This document shows, in pieces, positions 1-7,735 of a stretch of 64,000 nucleotides of DNA. Source of the stretch: Streptomyces sp. CB01635 (GTDB lineage: Bacteria > Actinomycetota > Actinomycetes > Streptomycetales > Streptomycetaceae); the NCBI RefSeq assembly GCF_002803065.1, contig NZ_NNBL01000005.1, forward strand, positions 1 to 64,000. The letters run 5' to 3'. How positions within the stretch are numbered: the first letter of the stretch is position 1; every line of letters begins with the position of its first letter. The notes beneath the pieces were generated by a model. It was not told where the DNA came from. It saw nothing but the letters and a program-made list of their open reading frames with translations, and did no database searches. The translations under genes and the position numbers were made by a program.

Positions 1-158
1 CACTGGCGGTGGTCCAGGCCCGCGCCGCGGCAGCCACCACCGCCCCGCCCGGCGCGGCAGGCACCCCCGACGCATGGGCGGACCCGGCAAGGGTGGCGCA
101 GGCGCGCCGTCCGTCCCCGGGCCCCACGAGCTGGGCGCGCACGTACTGGCCTGCCTAG
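1..158 (+). CDS. Acyl-CoA carboxylase epsilon subunit, C-terminal part (gene enters from the left edge)
   Basis: Only the last 52 codons are inside the window, in the frame whose codons start at position 3, ending in TAG at 156-158. The readable part begins with an alanine-rich helix (LAVVQARAAAA), then a tryptophan followed by ADPAR, and ends PGPTSWARTYWPA. A short alanine-rich helix, a W.DPAR element and a terminal PGP..W are characteristic of the small epsilon subunits that stabilise actinobacterial acetyl/propionyl-CoA carboxylases. The neighbourhood agrees: a Maf gene and the biotin-carrying alpha subunit lie just downstream, as in other streptomycetes, so the beta subunit is probably just left of the window. 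Family assignment rests on a short C-terminal segment. Confidence 0.7.
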   Translation, partial: LAVVQARAAAATTAPPGAAGTPDAWADPARVAQARRPSPGPTSWARTYWPA

Positions 159-170
159 TCCGCAGGTGGG

Positions 171-202
171 GGTGCGCCTGAGTACGCGTACTCAGGCGCA
201 CC
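171..202. repeat. 32-bp perfect palindrome
   Basis: Two 16-base arms (GGTGCGCCTGAGTACG and its exact reverse complement) abut with no spacer, 12 bases after the epsilon-subunit stop and 28 bases before the next small gene. In RNA it would form about 14 paired bases with a tight loop. No T-run follows, so it may be a GC-type terminator, an mRNA-processing hairpin or a dimeric-regulator site. I do not know its function. Confidence 0.8.
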
Positions 203-229
203 GCGCAGCGGGGCAGCAGTATCGAATCC

Positions 230-358
230 ATGCTGTGGTCAGACCCCGAGAACGAGCCCCCCGAGGAGCTGCGCGAAACCCAGGCGATGCTCCGCCGGGC
301 GGGCTTCGTGCTCGCGGTGGCGATGGTCATTGCGATGCTGGTTCTGGGAATCGTGTAG
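230..358 (+). CDS. 42-residue single-span membrane peptide
   Basis: The frame starts with ATG and encodes an acidic N-terminus (MLWSDPENEPPEELRE) followed by one hydrophobic helix from about residue 24 to 42 that ends the protein (GFVLAVAMVIAMLVLGIV). The layout suggests an N-in or N-out single-span anchor with a charged cytoplasmic or extracellular head. It sits between the carboxylase epsilon gene and maf, all on the plus strand, so it is probably co-transcribed. I do not recognise a named family. Position, codon usage and a clean amphipathic/hydrophobic split support a real gene rather than chance. Confidence 0.6.
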   Translation: MLWSDPENEPPEELRETQAMLRRAGFVLAVAMVIAMLVLGIV

Positions 359-408
359 TCGCCCCGGACCGAGCACGCCCACCTGCCCACATGTGGAACC
401 CTGACCGC

Positions 409-1038
409 ATGAGTGATCCCCACGTGAGCACCCCCGTGAGCACCCGCCGTCTCGTCCTCGCCTCCCAGTCCCCGGCCAGGCTGGCCCTGCTGCGCCAGGC
501 GGGCCTGGCCCCCGAGGTGCTGGTCAGCGGGGTCGACGAGGACGCCGTGTCCGCCCCCACCCCGGCCGAACTGGCCCTGGCGCTTGCGGAGGCGAAGGCG
601 TCCGTGGTCGCGGCGAAGCCTGAGGTCCACGGCGCGCTGGTGATCGGCTGCGACTCGGTCCTGGACATCGACGGCCAGGCGCTCGGCAAGCCCGCGGACG
701 CCGAGGAGGCCACGGCGCGCTGGAAGTCGATGCGGGGCCGCGCGGGCACCCTGCAGACGGGCCACTGCGTGTACGACACGGCGACGGGCCGCTACGTGTC
801 GGCGGTGGCCTCGACGGTGGTCCGGTTCGGCGAGCCGAGCGACGCGGAGATCGCCGCGTACGTGGCCTCGGGCGAGCCGCTCCACGTGGCGGGCGCGTTC
901 ACGCTGGACGGCCGCTCGGCCCCGTTCATCGACGGCATCGACGGCGACCACGGGAACGTGATCGGCCTGTCGATGCCGCTGCTGCGCCGCCTGCTGGCCC
1001 AACTGGGCGTGAACATCACGGACTTGTGGGCGGACTGA
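409..1038 (+). CDS. maf: Maf family nucleotide pyrophosphatase
   Basis: The 209-residue protein opens with the Maf signature LVLASQSPARLALLRQAG, in which the Ser-Pro-Arg-type loop binds the nucleotide triphosphate. It carries IGCDSVL around the middle, where the Asp is the metal ligand in this family, then a GKP and a GRAG segment as usual. Maf enzymes hydrolyse modified or non-canonical nucleoside triphosphates (m5UTP, dTTP, UTP) to monophosphates and have been linked to septum control. Start 409 gives the usual short leader; an ATG at 391 and a GTG at 424 are in frame and possible. The next gene is convergent, so maf is the last gene of the carboxylase-side transcript. Confidence 0.9.
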   Translation: MSDPHVSTPVSTRRLVLASQSPARLALLRQAGLAPEVLVSGVDEDAVSAPTPAELALALAEAKASVVAAKPEVHGALVIGCDSVLDIDGQALGKPADAEEATARWKSMRGRAGTLQTGHCVYDTATGRYVSAVASTVVRFGEPSDAEIAAYVASGEPLHVAGAFTLDGRSAPFIDGIDGDHGNVIGLSMPLLRRLLAQLGVNITDLWAD

Positions 1039-1057
1039 CCGCCCACGCCCACCCGGT

Positions 1058-1552
1058 TCAGACGGGCTGAGGTGCCCCGCCCCCATCGGCCGGACCCGCA
1101 GGGGCGTCGCCCGCGCCCGCACCCGCTCCCGCGCCCTCCCCCTGCTCCTTGCGGTCATAAGCGACCAGCGTGAGCACGATGAGCCCGAGCACGACCATCA
1201 TGAAGACGAACGCGAGCCAGCCGACCAGGCCGATGCTGAACGCCCCGAGCAGCCCGTGCACGACAGCCGCGCTGATCAGCAGGATGCGGCCGAAGCCGGC
1301 CGGCCCGCGGTCGCGCACGGCGATGCGTACGAGGACGACCGCGCACAGCGCGAGATAGAGCCCGAAGAGCGCGCCGGCTATCCAGGCGGAGACGGACATG
1401 GCGCGGGGGTCGAGCCCGGCCAGGGACATGTCCTGGCGGTCGACGACCAGCCCCAGGAACCAGTTGAGCAGGGCGATGCCGATCGCCTCCGCGAAGAGCA
1501 CGATCGCGGCCACCCATGCCACCGGTCTGCGTGCCACCGGAACCCCACCCAC
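1058..1552 (-). CDS. Four-span integral membrane protein, function unknown
   Basis: The 164-residue protein has four hydrophobic segments: about residues 12-34, 52-76, 87-106 and 108-132. A short basic stretch (AYDRKEQ) follows, then a Gly/Ala/Pro-rich tail of about 30 residues with a GAGAGAGAG run. It is convergent with maf and divergent from the carboxylase alpha gene; the roughly 340-base gap shared with the latter contains structured DNA. I recognise no catalytic residues. Comparable small membrane proteins are found at this place in other streptomycetes, but no role is assigned. Confidence 0.65.
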   Translation of the reverse strand: MGGVPVARRPVAWVAAIVLFAEAIGIALLNWFLGLVVDRQDMSLAGLDPRAMSVSAWIAGALFGLYLALCAVVLVRIAVRDRGPAGFGRILLISAAVVHGLLGAFSIGLVGWLAFVFMMVVLGLIVLTLVAYDRKEQGEGAGAGAGAGDAPAGPADGGGAPQPV

Positions 1553-1564
1553 TTTCGACTGCTG

Positions 1565-1610
1565 TTACCCCTAGTACGTTCGAGACAACGCGAACGCTAC
1601 TAACGGGTAA
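1565..1610. promoter_or_regulatory. Long imperfect inverted repeat upstream of the carboxylase alpha gene
   Basis: The 341-base gap between the membrane-protein gene and the carboxylase gene contains nested complementary blocks: TTACCC (1565-1570), TAGTA (1572-1576) and CGTTCG (1577-1582), matched by CGAACG (1591-1596), TACTA (1598-1602) and GGGTAA (1605-1610). The symmetry is centred near 1587. This suggests a dimeric or tetrameric repressor site, or a leader hairpin, placed to control either divergent gene. Regulator unknown. Confidence 0.5.
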
Positions 1611-1709
1611 AGCGCGGGACAAGGGGTCTGCCCAAGGCAAAGAATCATTGGGCCATTCGTAGGGACTCCACAAAGAATCCTGGAGTGCCGCAGCGCCGTC
1701 TCACAGAGA

Positions 1710-1733
1710 CCTAGCCCACTCTGGCGGGCTAGG
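1710..1733. promoter_or_regulatory. Leader hairpin CCTAGCCC/GGGCTAGG
   Basis: Eight-base perfect arms with an 8-base loop lie 160 bases before the carboxylase start. It may be part of a structured 5' leader or a terminator for an upstream short transcript. No known riboswitch consensus is recognisable. Confidence 0.4.
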
Positions 1734-1893
1734 GTTCGAAGAGGGAAGGCTGCGTACCCGGGCGCAACAAGGGGTTTCACCACTTGAGCGCGCCTCGAAT
1801 AGCACTCCGTGTGGGCAAGCTCACTCATGGGGACGGGTCGAAAGCCCGTGTCGGCAGTCCCTAAACTCGGCTTGTTTCAAGGAGGGAGCCATC

Positions 1894-3648
1894 GTGCGCA
1901 AGGTGCTCATCGCCAACCGTGGCGAAATCGCTGTCCGCGTGGCCCGGGCGTGCCGGGATGCCGGTATCGCGAGCGTTGCCGTTTACGCGGAACCGGACCG
2001 GGACGCTTCGCATGTCCGGGCCGCGGACGAGGCGTTCGCGTTGGGCGGTGACACCCCGGCCACCAGCTATCTCGACATGGCGAAGGTGCTGCAGGCCGCC
2101 AAGGACTCCGGCGCGGACGCCATCCACCCCGGCTACGGATTCCTGTCGGAGAACGCGGAGTTCGCCCAGGCCGTCCTGGACGCCGGACTGATCTGGATCG
2201 GCCCGCCCCCGCAGGCCATCCGCGACCTCGGCGACAAGGTCGCCGCCCGGCACATCGCCCAGCGCGCCGGCGCCCCCCTGGTCGCCGGCACCCCGGACCC
2301 CGTATCCGGCTCCGACGAGGTCGTCGCGTTCGCCCGCGAACACGGCCTGCCCATCGCCATCAAGGCCGCCTTCGGCGGCGGCGGCCGCGGCCTCAAGGTC
2401 GCCCGCACCCTCGAAGAGGTCCCCGAGCTCTACGACTCCGCCGTACGCGAAGCCGTCGCAGCCTTCGGCCGCGGCGAATGCTTCGTCGAGCGCTACCTCG
2501 ACAAGCCCCGCCACGTCGAAACGCAGTGCCTCGCCGACCAGCACGGCAACGTGGTCGTCGTGTCCACCCGTGACTGCTCGCTGCAGCGCCGCCACCAAAA
2601 ACTCGTCGAGGAAGCCCCCGCCCCCTTCCTGACACCGGCGCAGAACGAACAGCTCTACACCGCCTCCAAGGCCATCCTCAAGGAAGCCGGCTACGTCGGC
2701 GCCGGCACCGTCGAATTCCTCGTCGGCATGGACGGCACCATCTCCTTCCTCGAGGTCAACACCCGCCTCCAGGTCGAACACCCCGTCACCGAAGAAGTCG
2801 CCGGCATCGACCTCGTACGCGAGATGTTCCGCATCGCCGACGGCGAAGAACTCGGCTACGACGACCCCGCCCTGCGCGGCCACTCCTTCGAGTTCCGCAT
2901 CAACGGCGAAGACCCCGGCCGCGGCTTCCTCCCCGCCCCCGGCACCGTCACCCGCTTCGCACCCCCCACCGGCCCCGGCATCCGCCTCGACGCCGGCGTC
3001 GAGACCGGCAGCGTCATCGGCCCCGCCTGGGACTCCCTCCTCGCCAAACTCATCGTCACCGGCGCCACCCGCGAACAAGCCCTGCAACGCGCCGCCCGCG
3101 CCCTGGCCGAGTTCGAGGTCGAAGGCATGGCCACCGCCATCCCCTTCCACCGCGCCGTCGTCACCGACCCCGCCTTCACCAGCGACCCCTTCACCATCCA
3201 CACCCGCTGGATCGAGACCGAGTTCGTCAACGAGATCAAGCCCTTCGCCGCCACCCCCGACACGGACAGCGACGAGGAAACCGGCCGCGAGACCGTCGTC
3301 GTCGAGGTCGGCGGCAAACGCCTCGAGGTCTCCCTGCCCTCCTCACTCGGCATGTCACTGGCCCGCACCGGCCTCGCCGCCGGCGCCAAGCCCAAACGCC
3401 GCGCCGCGAAGAAGTCCGGCCCCGCCGCCTCCGGCGACACCCTCGCCTCCCCCATGCAGGGCACCATCGTCAAGGTCGCCGTCGAAGAGGGCCAGGAAGT
3501 CAAGGAAGGCGACCTCGTCGTCGTCCTGGAAGCCATGAAAATGGAACAACCCCTCAACGCCCACCGCACCGGCACCATCAAGGGCCTCAGCGCCGAGATC
3601 GGCGCCTCCATCACCTCCGGCGCCACCATCTGCGAGATCAAGGACTGA
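1894..3648 (+). CDS. accA2: Acyl-CoA carboxylase alpha subunit (biotin carboxylase plus biotin carrier)
   Basis: The protein (584 residues) starts at GTG, fixed by AAGGAGGG ending 7 bases upstream and by the classical MRKVLIANRGEIAVRV start. It has the biotin-carboxylase N-domain, an ATP-grasp with the FGGGGRGLKV glycine loop near residue 160, the EVNTRLQVEHPVTE catalytic segment near 288, the carboxylase C-domain, a basic Ala/Lys linker near 490-510, and a C-terminal biotinyl domain. The biotinylated lysine lies in EAMKMEQP. It uses ATP and bicarbonate to charge biotin, then works with a carboxyltransferase beta subunit and the epsilon subunit, probably those at the left edge, to make malonyl- and methylmalonyl-CoA. 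Length and order match Streptomyces AccA1/A2; the exact paralogue is inferred. Confidence 0.93.
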   Translation: MRKVLIANRGEIAVRVARACRDAGIASVAVYAEPDRDASHVRAADEAFALGGDTPATSYLDMAKVLQAAKDSGADAIHPGYGFLSENAEFAQAVLDAGLIWIGPPPQAIRDLGDKVAARHIAQRAGAPLVAGTPDPVSGSDEVVAFAREHGLPIAIKAAFGGGGRGLKVARTLEEVPELYDSAVREAVAAFGRGECFVERYLDKPRHVETQCLADQHGNVVVVSTRDCSLQRRHQKLVEEAPAPFLTPAQNEQLYTASKAILKEAGYVGAGTVEFLVGMDGTISFLEVNTRLQVEHPVTEEVAGIDLVREMFRIADGEELGYDDPALRGHSFEFRINGEDPGRGFLPAPGTVTRFAPPTGPGIRLDAGVETGSVIGPAWDSLLAKLIVTGATREQALQRAARALAEFEVEGMATAIPFHRAVVTDPAFTSDPFTIHTRWIETEFVNEIKPFAATPDTDSDEETGRETVVVEVGGKRLEVSLPSSLGMSLARTGLAAGAKPKRRAAKKSGPAASGDTLASPMQGTIVKVAVEEGQEVKEGDLVVVLEAMKMEQPLNAHRTGTIKGLSAEIGASITSGATICEIKD

Positions 3649-3675
3649 GCGCCGCCCCTGCCCCGACGACCCGAA

Positions 3676-3713
3676 CCCGAGAGCCCGGGAGGACGACATC
3701 CTGGGCTCTCGGG
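3676..3713 (+). terminator. Terminator hairpin after the carboxylase alpha gene
   Basis: The arms CCCGAGAGCCCGGG and CCTGGGCTCTCGGG (one G-T type pair) flank a 10-base loop, 27 bases after the stop. There is no strong T-run, as is common in Streptomyces. It lies between convergent genes and could serve both. Confidence 0.8.
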
Positions 3714-3768
3714 CTGCTCCTGGCCTGCGTGGCCACTCCTGGGCTTCCGCGCTGTCAGTCGTAGGTGC

Positions 3769-4308
3769 TCAGGCCGGATTCTCGAACATCGGAGTGATCA
3801 CGGCCCGCGCCACGGCGTGGGTGAAGAGCTGGAAGCCCAGCCAGGCCGGGGAAGCCGCCGCCGGCACATCCAGCTCGGGCGTGTCCACCGCATGGACGGC
3901 GTACATGTAACGGTGGGGGCCGTGCCCGGGAGGAGGCACCGCGCCGAGGAAGCTGTGCCCGCCCGCGTCGTTGGCCAGCATCTTCGCGCCGATGGGCAGG
4001 TACTTCCCGCCCGGCGCCCCGGCACCGGCCTCCAGTTCGTGCACCGACGCGGGGATGTCGTACACCGCCCAGTGCCAGAAGCCACTCGCCGTCGGCGCGT
4101 CCGGGTCGAAGCAGGTCACCGCGAAGCTCTGCGTGTCGGCGGGGAAGCCCTCCCAGGACAGCTGTGGTGAGCGATCCTCGCCCGGGCCTCCGAAGAGACT
4201 GCTGCACTGTGCGACATCGAGGGGCTTCCCGTCCGCGATGTCCGTGCTGTGCAAGCCGAACTCCGGCACTGAGGGCAGGACGCTGTACGGATCGAAGGAG
4301 TGGGGCAT
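3769..4308 (-). CDS. YbhB/YbcL-type phosphatidylethanolamine-binding protein (PEBP) family
   Basis: The 179-residue protein carries both PEBP ligand-pocket signatures: CFDPDAP followed by WHWAVYDIP, and later PPPGHGPHRYMYAVHAVD. There is no signal peptide, so it is cytoplasmic. Bacterial YbhB/YbcL proteins bind small anionic ligands and have no settled enzyme activity. It is divergent from a MarR-type gene across about 245 bases that hold a palindrome at the MarR start; the regulator may control it, though the MarR gene is more obviously tied to the downstream transporter. Confidence 0.88.
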   Translation of the reverse strand: MPHSFDPYSVLPSVPEFGLHSTDIADGKPLDVAQCSSLFGGPGEDRSPQLSWEGFPADTQSFAVTCFDPDAPTASGFWHWAVYDIPASVHELEAGAGAPGGKYLPIGAKMLANDAGGHSFLGAVPPPGHGPHRYMYAVHAVDTPELDVPAAASPAWLGFQLFTHAVARAVITPMFENPA

Positions 4309-4525
4309 GTGCTTCTCCTCTGGTCAGGCGGTCAGGTGTGCGCGGAAGCGGTCGGTGACCGACCCGCCCTGATCGACCACACCCCCGACACTCGCACGAC
4401 ACCCACAGGCGCCGCACGCCGCAAATGGGCGACTTCTGTCCGGACGACGTCCGTCCATGTCGATATACGTCCCTCAAAAGCGCGGCCACCAGACACACGG
4501 CACCCCGGCCACGCGGTATTGATTC

Positions 4526-4556
4526 ATGCTACAAGCAGATGCATAATGCGCTTATG
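4526..4556. promoter_or_regulatory. Palindromic operator over the MarR start codon
   Basis: CATAA (4542-4546) and TTATG (4552-4556) are inverted around TGCGC, with ATGC/GCAT inverted blocks (4526-4529, 4541-4544) just upstream. The start ATG at 4554 lies inside the right arm, so bound regulator would cover it. This is the geometry of MarR autoregulation; inference only. Confidence 0.5.
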
Positions 4557-5012
4557 GATAAGCGGGTTATGGAAGTCGATCCCCGGGCCGAAGGCCTGAT
4601 GATCGCCGTGGAGCAGATGGTCCGCTACGTGCGACAGAGCGCCGTCGCCGGCGGCCTGAGCACGGCGGCCTCGTCCGCGATCGGCCGGCTGGGCCGCGAA
4701 GGTCCGTATCGACTGAGCGAGCTGGCCAGGGCCGAAGGTGTCTCCCAGCCGAACATGACCCAGCTCGTCACCCGCATGGAACGTGCGGGCCTGGTACGCC
4801 GAGTGGCTGACCACAACGACGGCCGGGCCGTCCTCGTAGAAGCCACCGAGAGCGGCCTCGAGGTGTTCCGGCAGCGGCGCGCCGAGCGGACCCAGGCCCT
4901 CGATCTGCTCATCGGGGAGCTGACCGAGCCGGAGCAGCAGGCGGTGCGGACCGCGTTGCCCGCCCTGGCCCGCGCCATCCAGGACCGCCAGACCCGTACG
5001 GCCCACGACTGA
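4554..5012 (+). CDS. MarR family transcriptional regulator
   Basis: This is a 152-residue winged-helix protein. The HTH runs through YRLSELARAEGVSQPNMTQL and the wing is RMERAGLVRRVADHNDGRAV, including the typical D.NDGRA wing tip. The chosen start is ATG 4554 (MDKRVMEVDP), because upstream codons in the frame are out of keeping with the family. The MFS-UspA transporter gene begins 80 bases downstream on the same strand, making this a regulator-exporter pair. The ligand is unknown; a small aromatic or drug is usual for the family. Confidence 0.87.
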   Translation: MDKRVMEVDPRAEGLMIAVEQMVRYVRQSAVAGGLSTAASSAIGRLGREGPYRLSELARAEGVSQPNMTQLVTRMERAGLVRRVADHNDGRAVLVEATESGLEVFRQRRAERTQALDLLIGELTEPEQQAVRTALPALARAIQDRQTRTAHD

Positions 5013-5092
5013 CTCATCCCGCCGCAGCCTGTCCGCTCCCCCGCACCCCCTCCACCCCACCCCTCTTCTCGACACTTTGGAGAGAACCGCGC

Positions 5093-6817
5093 ATGAGTGC
5101 ACCGCATGGAAAGGCCGCCAGTCCCTTCAAGCAGCCGAAAGCCGTCTGGGCCGTGGCGTTCGCCTGCGTGATCTCGTTCATGGGCATCGGCCTGGTCGAC
5201 CCGATCCTCCCCGCCCTGGCCGAGAACCTGCACGCCTCACCGAGCCAGGTCTCCCTGCTCTTCAGCAGCTACCTGATCGTGACCGCGGTCGCCATGCTCT
5301 TCGTCGGCTGGATATCCAGCCGTATCGGCGCCAAGCGCACCCTGGTCGTGGGCCTGGTCGTCATCGTCGTCTTCGCCGCACTCGCCGGCACGGCCGGTTC
5401 CGTCAACGGCATCGTCGGCATGCGCGCCGGCTGGGGCCTGGGCAACGCGATGTTCATCGCCACCTCCCTCGCCGTCATCGTCGCCTCCGCGAGCGGCGGT
5501 TTCGGCGGCGCGATCATCCTGTACGAGGCCGCGCTCGGCCTCGGGATCGCCGTCGGCCCGCTGCTGGGCGGGGAGTTGGGCGGCATCAGCTGGCGCGGCC
5601 CGTTCTTCGGCGTCGCCGTGCTGATGGCCATCGCACTGGTCGCGACCCTCGCCTTCGTGCCCTCGCTGCCCAAGCCCAAGCGCCCCACCTCGCCGATCGC
5701 GCCGCTCAAGGCGCTGCGCCACCGCGGTCTGCTGACCATGGGCATCATGGCCCTGCTGTACAACTGGGGCTTCTTCACGATGCTCGGCTACGCCCCGTAC
5801 CCGATGAAGCTGAGCGCGCACGAGCTCGGTCTGGTCTTCACGGGCTGGGGACTGCTGGTGGCCGCCTTCAGCGTCTTCTTCGCCCCGCGTCTTCAGGCCC
5901 GCTTCGGCACGGCTCCCGTCCTGTACGCCAACCTGCTCGGCCTCGGCATCGTGATGGCGCTCATCGCCGCCGGCGTCGACAACCCCACGGTCGTCATCGT
6001 GGCCGTCATCGTCAGCGGCGCCTTCATCGGCATCAACAACACCCTGACCACCCAGGCCGTCATGCTCGTCTCCCCCGTCGAGCGCCCCGTGGCCTCATCC
6101 GCCTACGGGTTCCTGCGCTTCATCGGCGGTGGCCTCGCCCCCTTCGTCGCGGGCAAGCTCGCCGACGCCACGGACCTGAGTGTGCCCTTCTATCTGGGCG
6201 CCGCCACCTTCCTCCTGGCCATCCCCGTACTGGCCAGCGGCCATGGTCTGCTGCGCAAGGCCGAGGCGGACCCGGTCGAGAGTGAACCCGTCAGTCCGTC
6301 GCTCACGCCTGTCGGCAAGACAGCCGCCTCGGCCGACGCGCCGCCCGTCATCGTCGCCGTGGGCGCCCACGACAAGGCCGCCTGCATCGTCGACGCCGCG
6401 GCGCGGCTCGCTCGCGACACGGGCAGTCCGCTGGAGGTCGTCCACGTCCAGCAGACCGCGGTCGTCGAGGAACAGGCCGTCGACACCGAGACGGACGAAC
6501 AGGCCCGCGCCGCCGTGACCGCCCACCTCGACCGCCTCAGCGCCGACGGCATCGCCGCCACCGGCCAGATCCTGACGAGCGTCGGCGACCACGCCGCCGC
6601 AGGCCGCGCCCTCGCCCACCACGCGGCGGACGTACACGCCCGCGCCGTGGCCATCGGACACTCACCGCGCGGCCCCCTCGCCCAGTTCGCCGACGGCAGT
6701 CTCACCACCGCGCTCACCCACTCCGCCACGTGCACGGTCGTCCTCGTCGACACCGACAGCACGCCCCGGCACCTGACCAAGGACAGCCTCGCGGAGCTGC
6801 GCGACAGCGTGGCCTGA
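5093..6817 (+). CDS. MFS transporter fused to a C-terminal UspA domain
   Basis: The 574-residue protein combines two domains. Residues about 15-395 form a 12-span major-facilitator transporter, with the first span at KAVWAVAFACVISFMGIGLV and an inter-helix GWISSRIGAKRT motif A. Residues about 418-565 form a cytoplasmic universal-stress domain starting PPVIVAVGAHDKAA and ending in GHSPRGPLAQFADGSL..ALTHSATCTVVLVD, equivalent to the UspA G-(2x)-G-(9x)-G(S/T) nucleotide loop. Fusion of transporters to Usp domains suggests nucleotide- or stress-gated export. It follows the MarR gene and ends at a strong hairpin. The transported compound is unknown. Confidence 0.88.
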   Translation: MSAPHGKAASPFKQPKAVWAVAFACVISFMGIGLVDPILPALAENLHASPSQVSLLFSSYLIVTAVAMLFVGWISSRIGAKRTLVVGLVVIVVFAALAGTAGSVNGIVGMRAGWGLGNAMFIATSLAVIVASASGGFGGAIILYEAALGLGIAVGPLLGGELGGISWRGPFFGVAVLMAIALVATLAFVPSLPKPKRPTSPIAPLKALRHRGLLTMGIMALLYNWGFFTMLGYAPYPMKLSAHELGLVFTGWGLLVAAFSVFFAPRLQARFGTAPVLYANLLGLGIVMALIAAGVDNPTVVIVAVIVSGAFIGINNTLTTQAVMLVSPVERPVASSAYGFLRFIGGGLAPFVAGKLADATDLSVPFYLGAATFLLAIPVLASGHGLLRKAEADPVESEPVSPSLTPVGKTAASADAPPVIVAVGAHDKAACIVDAAARLARDTGSPLEVVHVQQTAVVEEQAVDTETDEQARAAVTAHLDRLSADGIAATGQILTSVGDHAAAGRALAHHAADVHARAVAIGHSPRGPLAQFADGSLTTALTHSATCTVVLVDTDSTPRHLTKDSLAELRDSVA

Positions 6818-6828
6818 GCGATTCCCCT

Positions 6829-6862
6829 CCGGGCTGTGGTGCCTTTCTGCACCGCAGCCCGG
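6829..6862 (+). terminator. Strong terminator hairpin after the MFS-UspA gene
   Basis: Fourteen-base arms (CCGGGCTGTGGTGC and GCACCGCAGCCCGG, one G-T pair) enclose a 6-base loop, 11 bases after the stop. The remaining roughly 260 bases up to the TerD gene show no gene I can support. Confidence 0.85.
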
Positions 6863-7120
6863 AGCCGTCTCCACGCACGGAGGCCGCACAGACGTCATCA
6901 GGCGCGTCTGAACGTGCGGTTCGCGAGCATCACCTGCGCGGCACTCGCGGCCGGCGTCGTTCATCTGGGATCAGGCGGCCGCCACCACATCCCCCGCCGA
7001 AGGCGCCCGCTCAGTCCATGACGCAGGACCGACCGACACCAATTTCGGACCTGGTGTATCAAGCGGCGAGCGATATCGGCAGACTTCATGCATTGCACTC
7101 CACCATCACGAGGAATTCAC

Positions 7121-7708
7121 ATGATCACGCTCACCAAGGAAGACGGACCGGCAGATCTCGACGGTGTGACCCACCTGTCGATAGGCGTGTCCTGGGACCC
7201 CACCGCCGGAAGCAGCGGCGGGCTGATGGGCAAGCTCCGCCGGAACGTCGGCACGGACCTCGACCTCATCGCCGTCGCACTGCAAGGCGCGGACCCGGTA
7301 CGGCTCGCAGGCCTCGACTCCCTGGACCCGCTGGGCAACGGCTCCTTGGTGCACAGCGGCGACAACCAGACGGGGCGCGGCGACGGGGACGACGAGACAG
7401 TGACCGTCGAGTTCGGCCGCGTCCCCGCCAACATCACGTCGATCGTCTTCGTGGCCGCCGCCTACAAGAAGTCCAGCTCCTTCACGAAGGCGCGGAACAT
7501 CAGCTTCAAGGTGTACGACGCAACCGGCGGCACCTCCCAGCAGGTCGCCGACATCTGGCCGAGCCTGCTCACCAACGACAACGGCTGCCGTGTCGCCAAG
7601 GCGATCCGGGTCAACGGCAGTTGGAAGCTCGAGGTGCTGAACGAGACGGGGAAGATCAAGCAGGGCGACGAGCGGGCGCTGATGCGTTTCGCGGTGAGCA
7701 ACCGGTAG
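7121..7708 (+). CDS. TerD family calcium-binding stress protein
   Basis: The 195-residue protein starts at ATG behind ACGAGGA. It has the TerD core: MITLTKEDGPADL at the N-terminus, the GVSWDP strand, DLDLIAVALQGAD, and the calcium-site loop HSGDNQTGRGDGDDE. TerD proteins bind Ca2+ and occur in tellurite/envelope-stress and differentiation gene sets of actinomycetes. The C-terminus is RALMRFAVSNR, without the usual second TerD strand set, so it is a single-domain member. It stands alone here: the next gene is convergent with unrelated function. The precise role is unknown. Confidence 0.88.
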   Translation: MITLTKEDGPADLDGVTHLSIGVSWDPTAGSSGGLMGKLRRNVGTDLDLIAVALQGADPVRLAGLDSLDPLGNGSLVHSGDNQTGRGDGDDETVTVEFGRVPANITSIVFVAAAYKKSSSFTKARNISFKVYDATGGTSQQVADIWPSLLTNDNGCRVAKAIRVNGSWKLEVLNETGKIKQGDERALMRFAVSNR

Positions 7709-7735
7709 GCCCTCCGGCGCCCGGCCCCGAACCGG

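Noticed and set aside
1861..3201. 446-codon minus-strand frame antisense to the carboxylase alpha gene
   Set aside because: Highly biased Gly/Asp/Glu composition with no motifs, and it exactly overlaps a convincing carboxylase gene.
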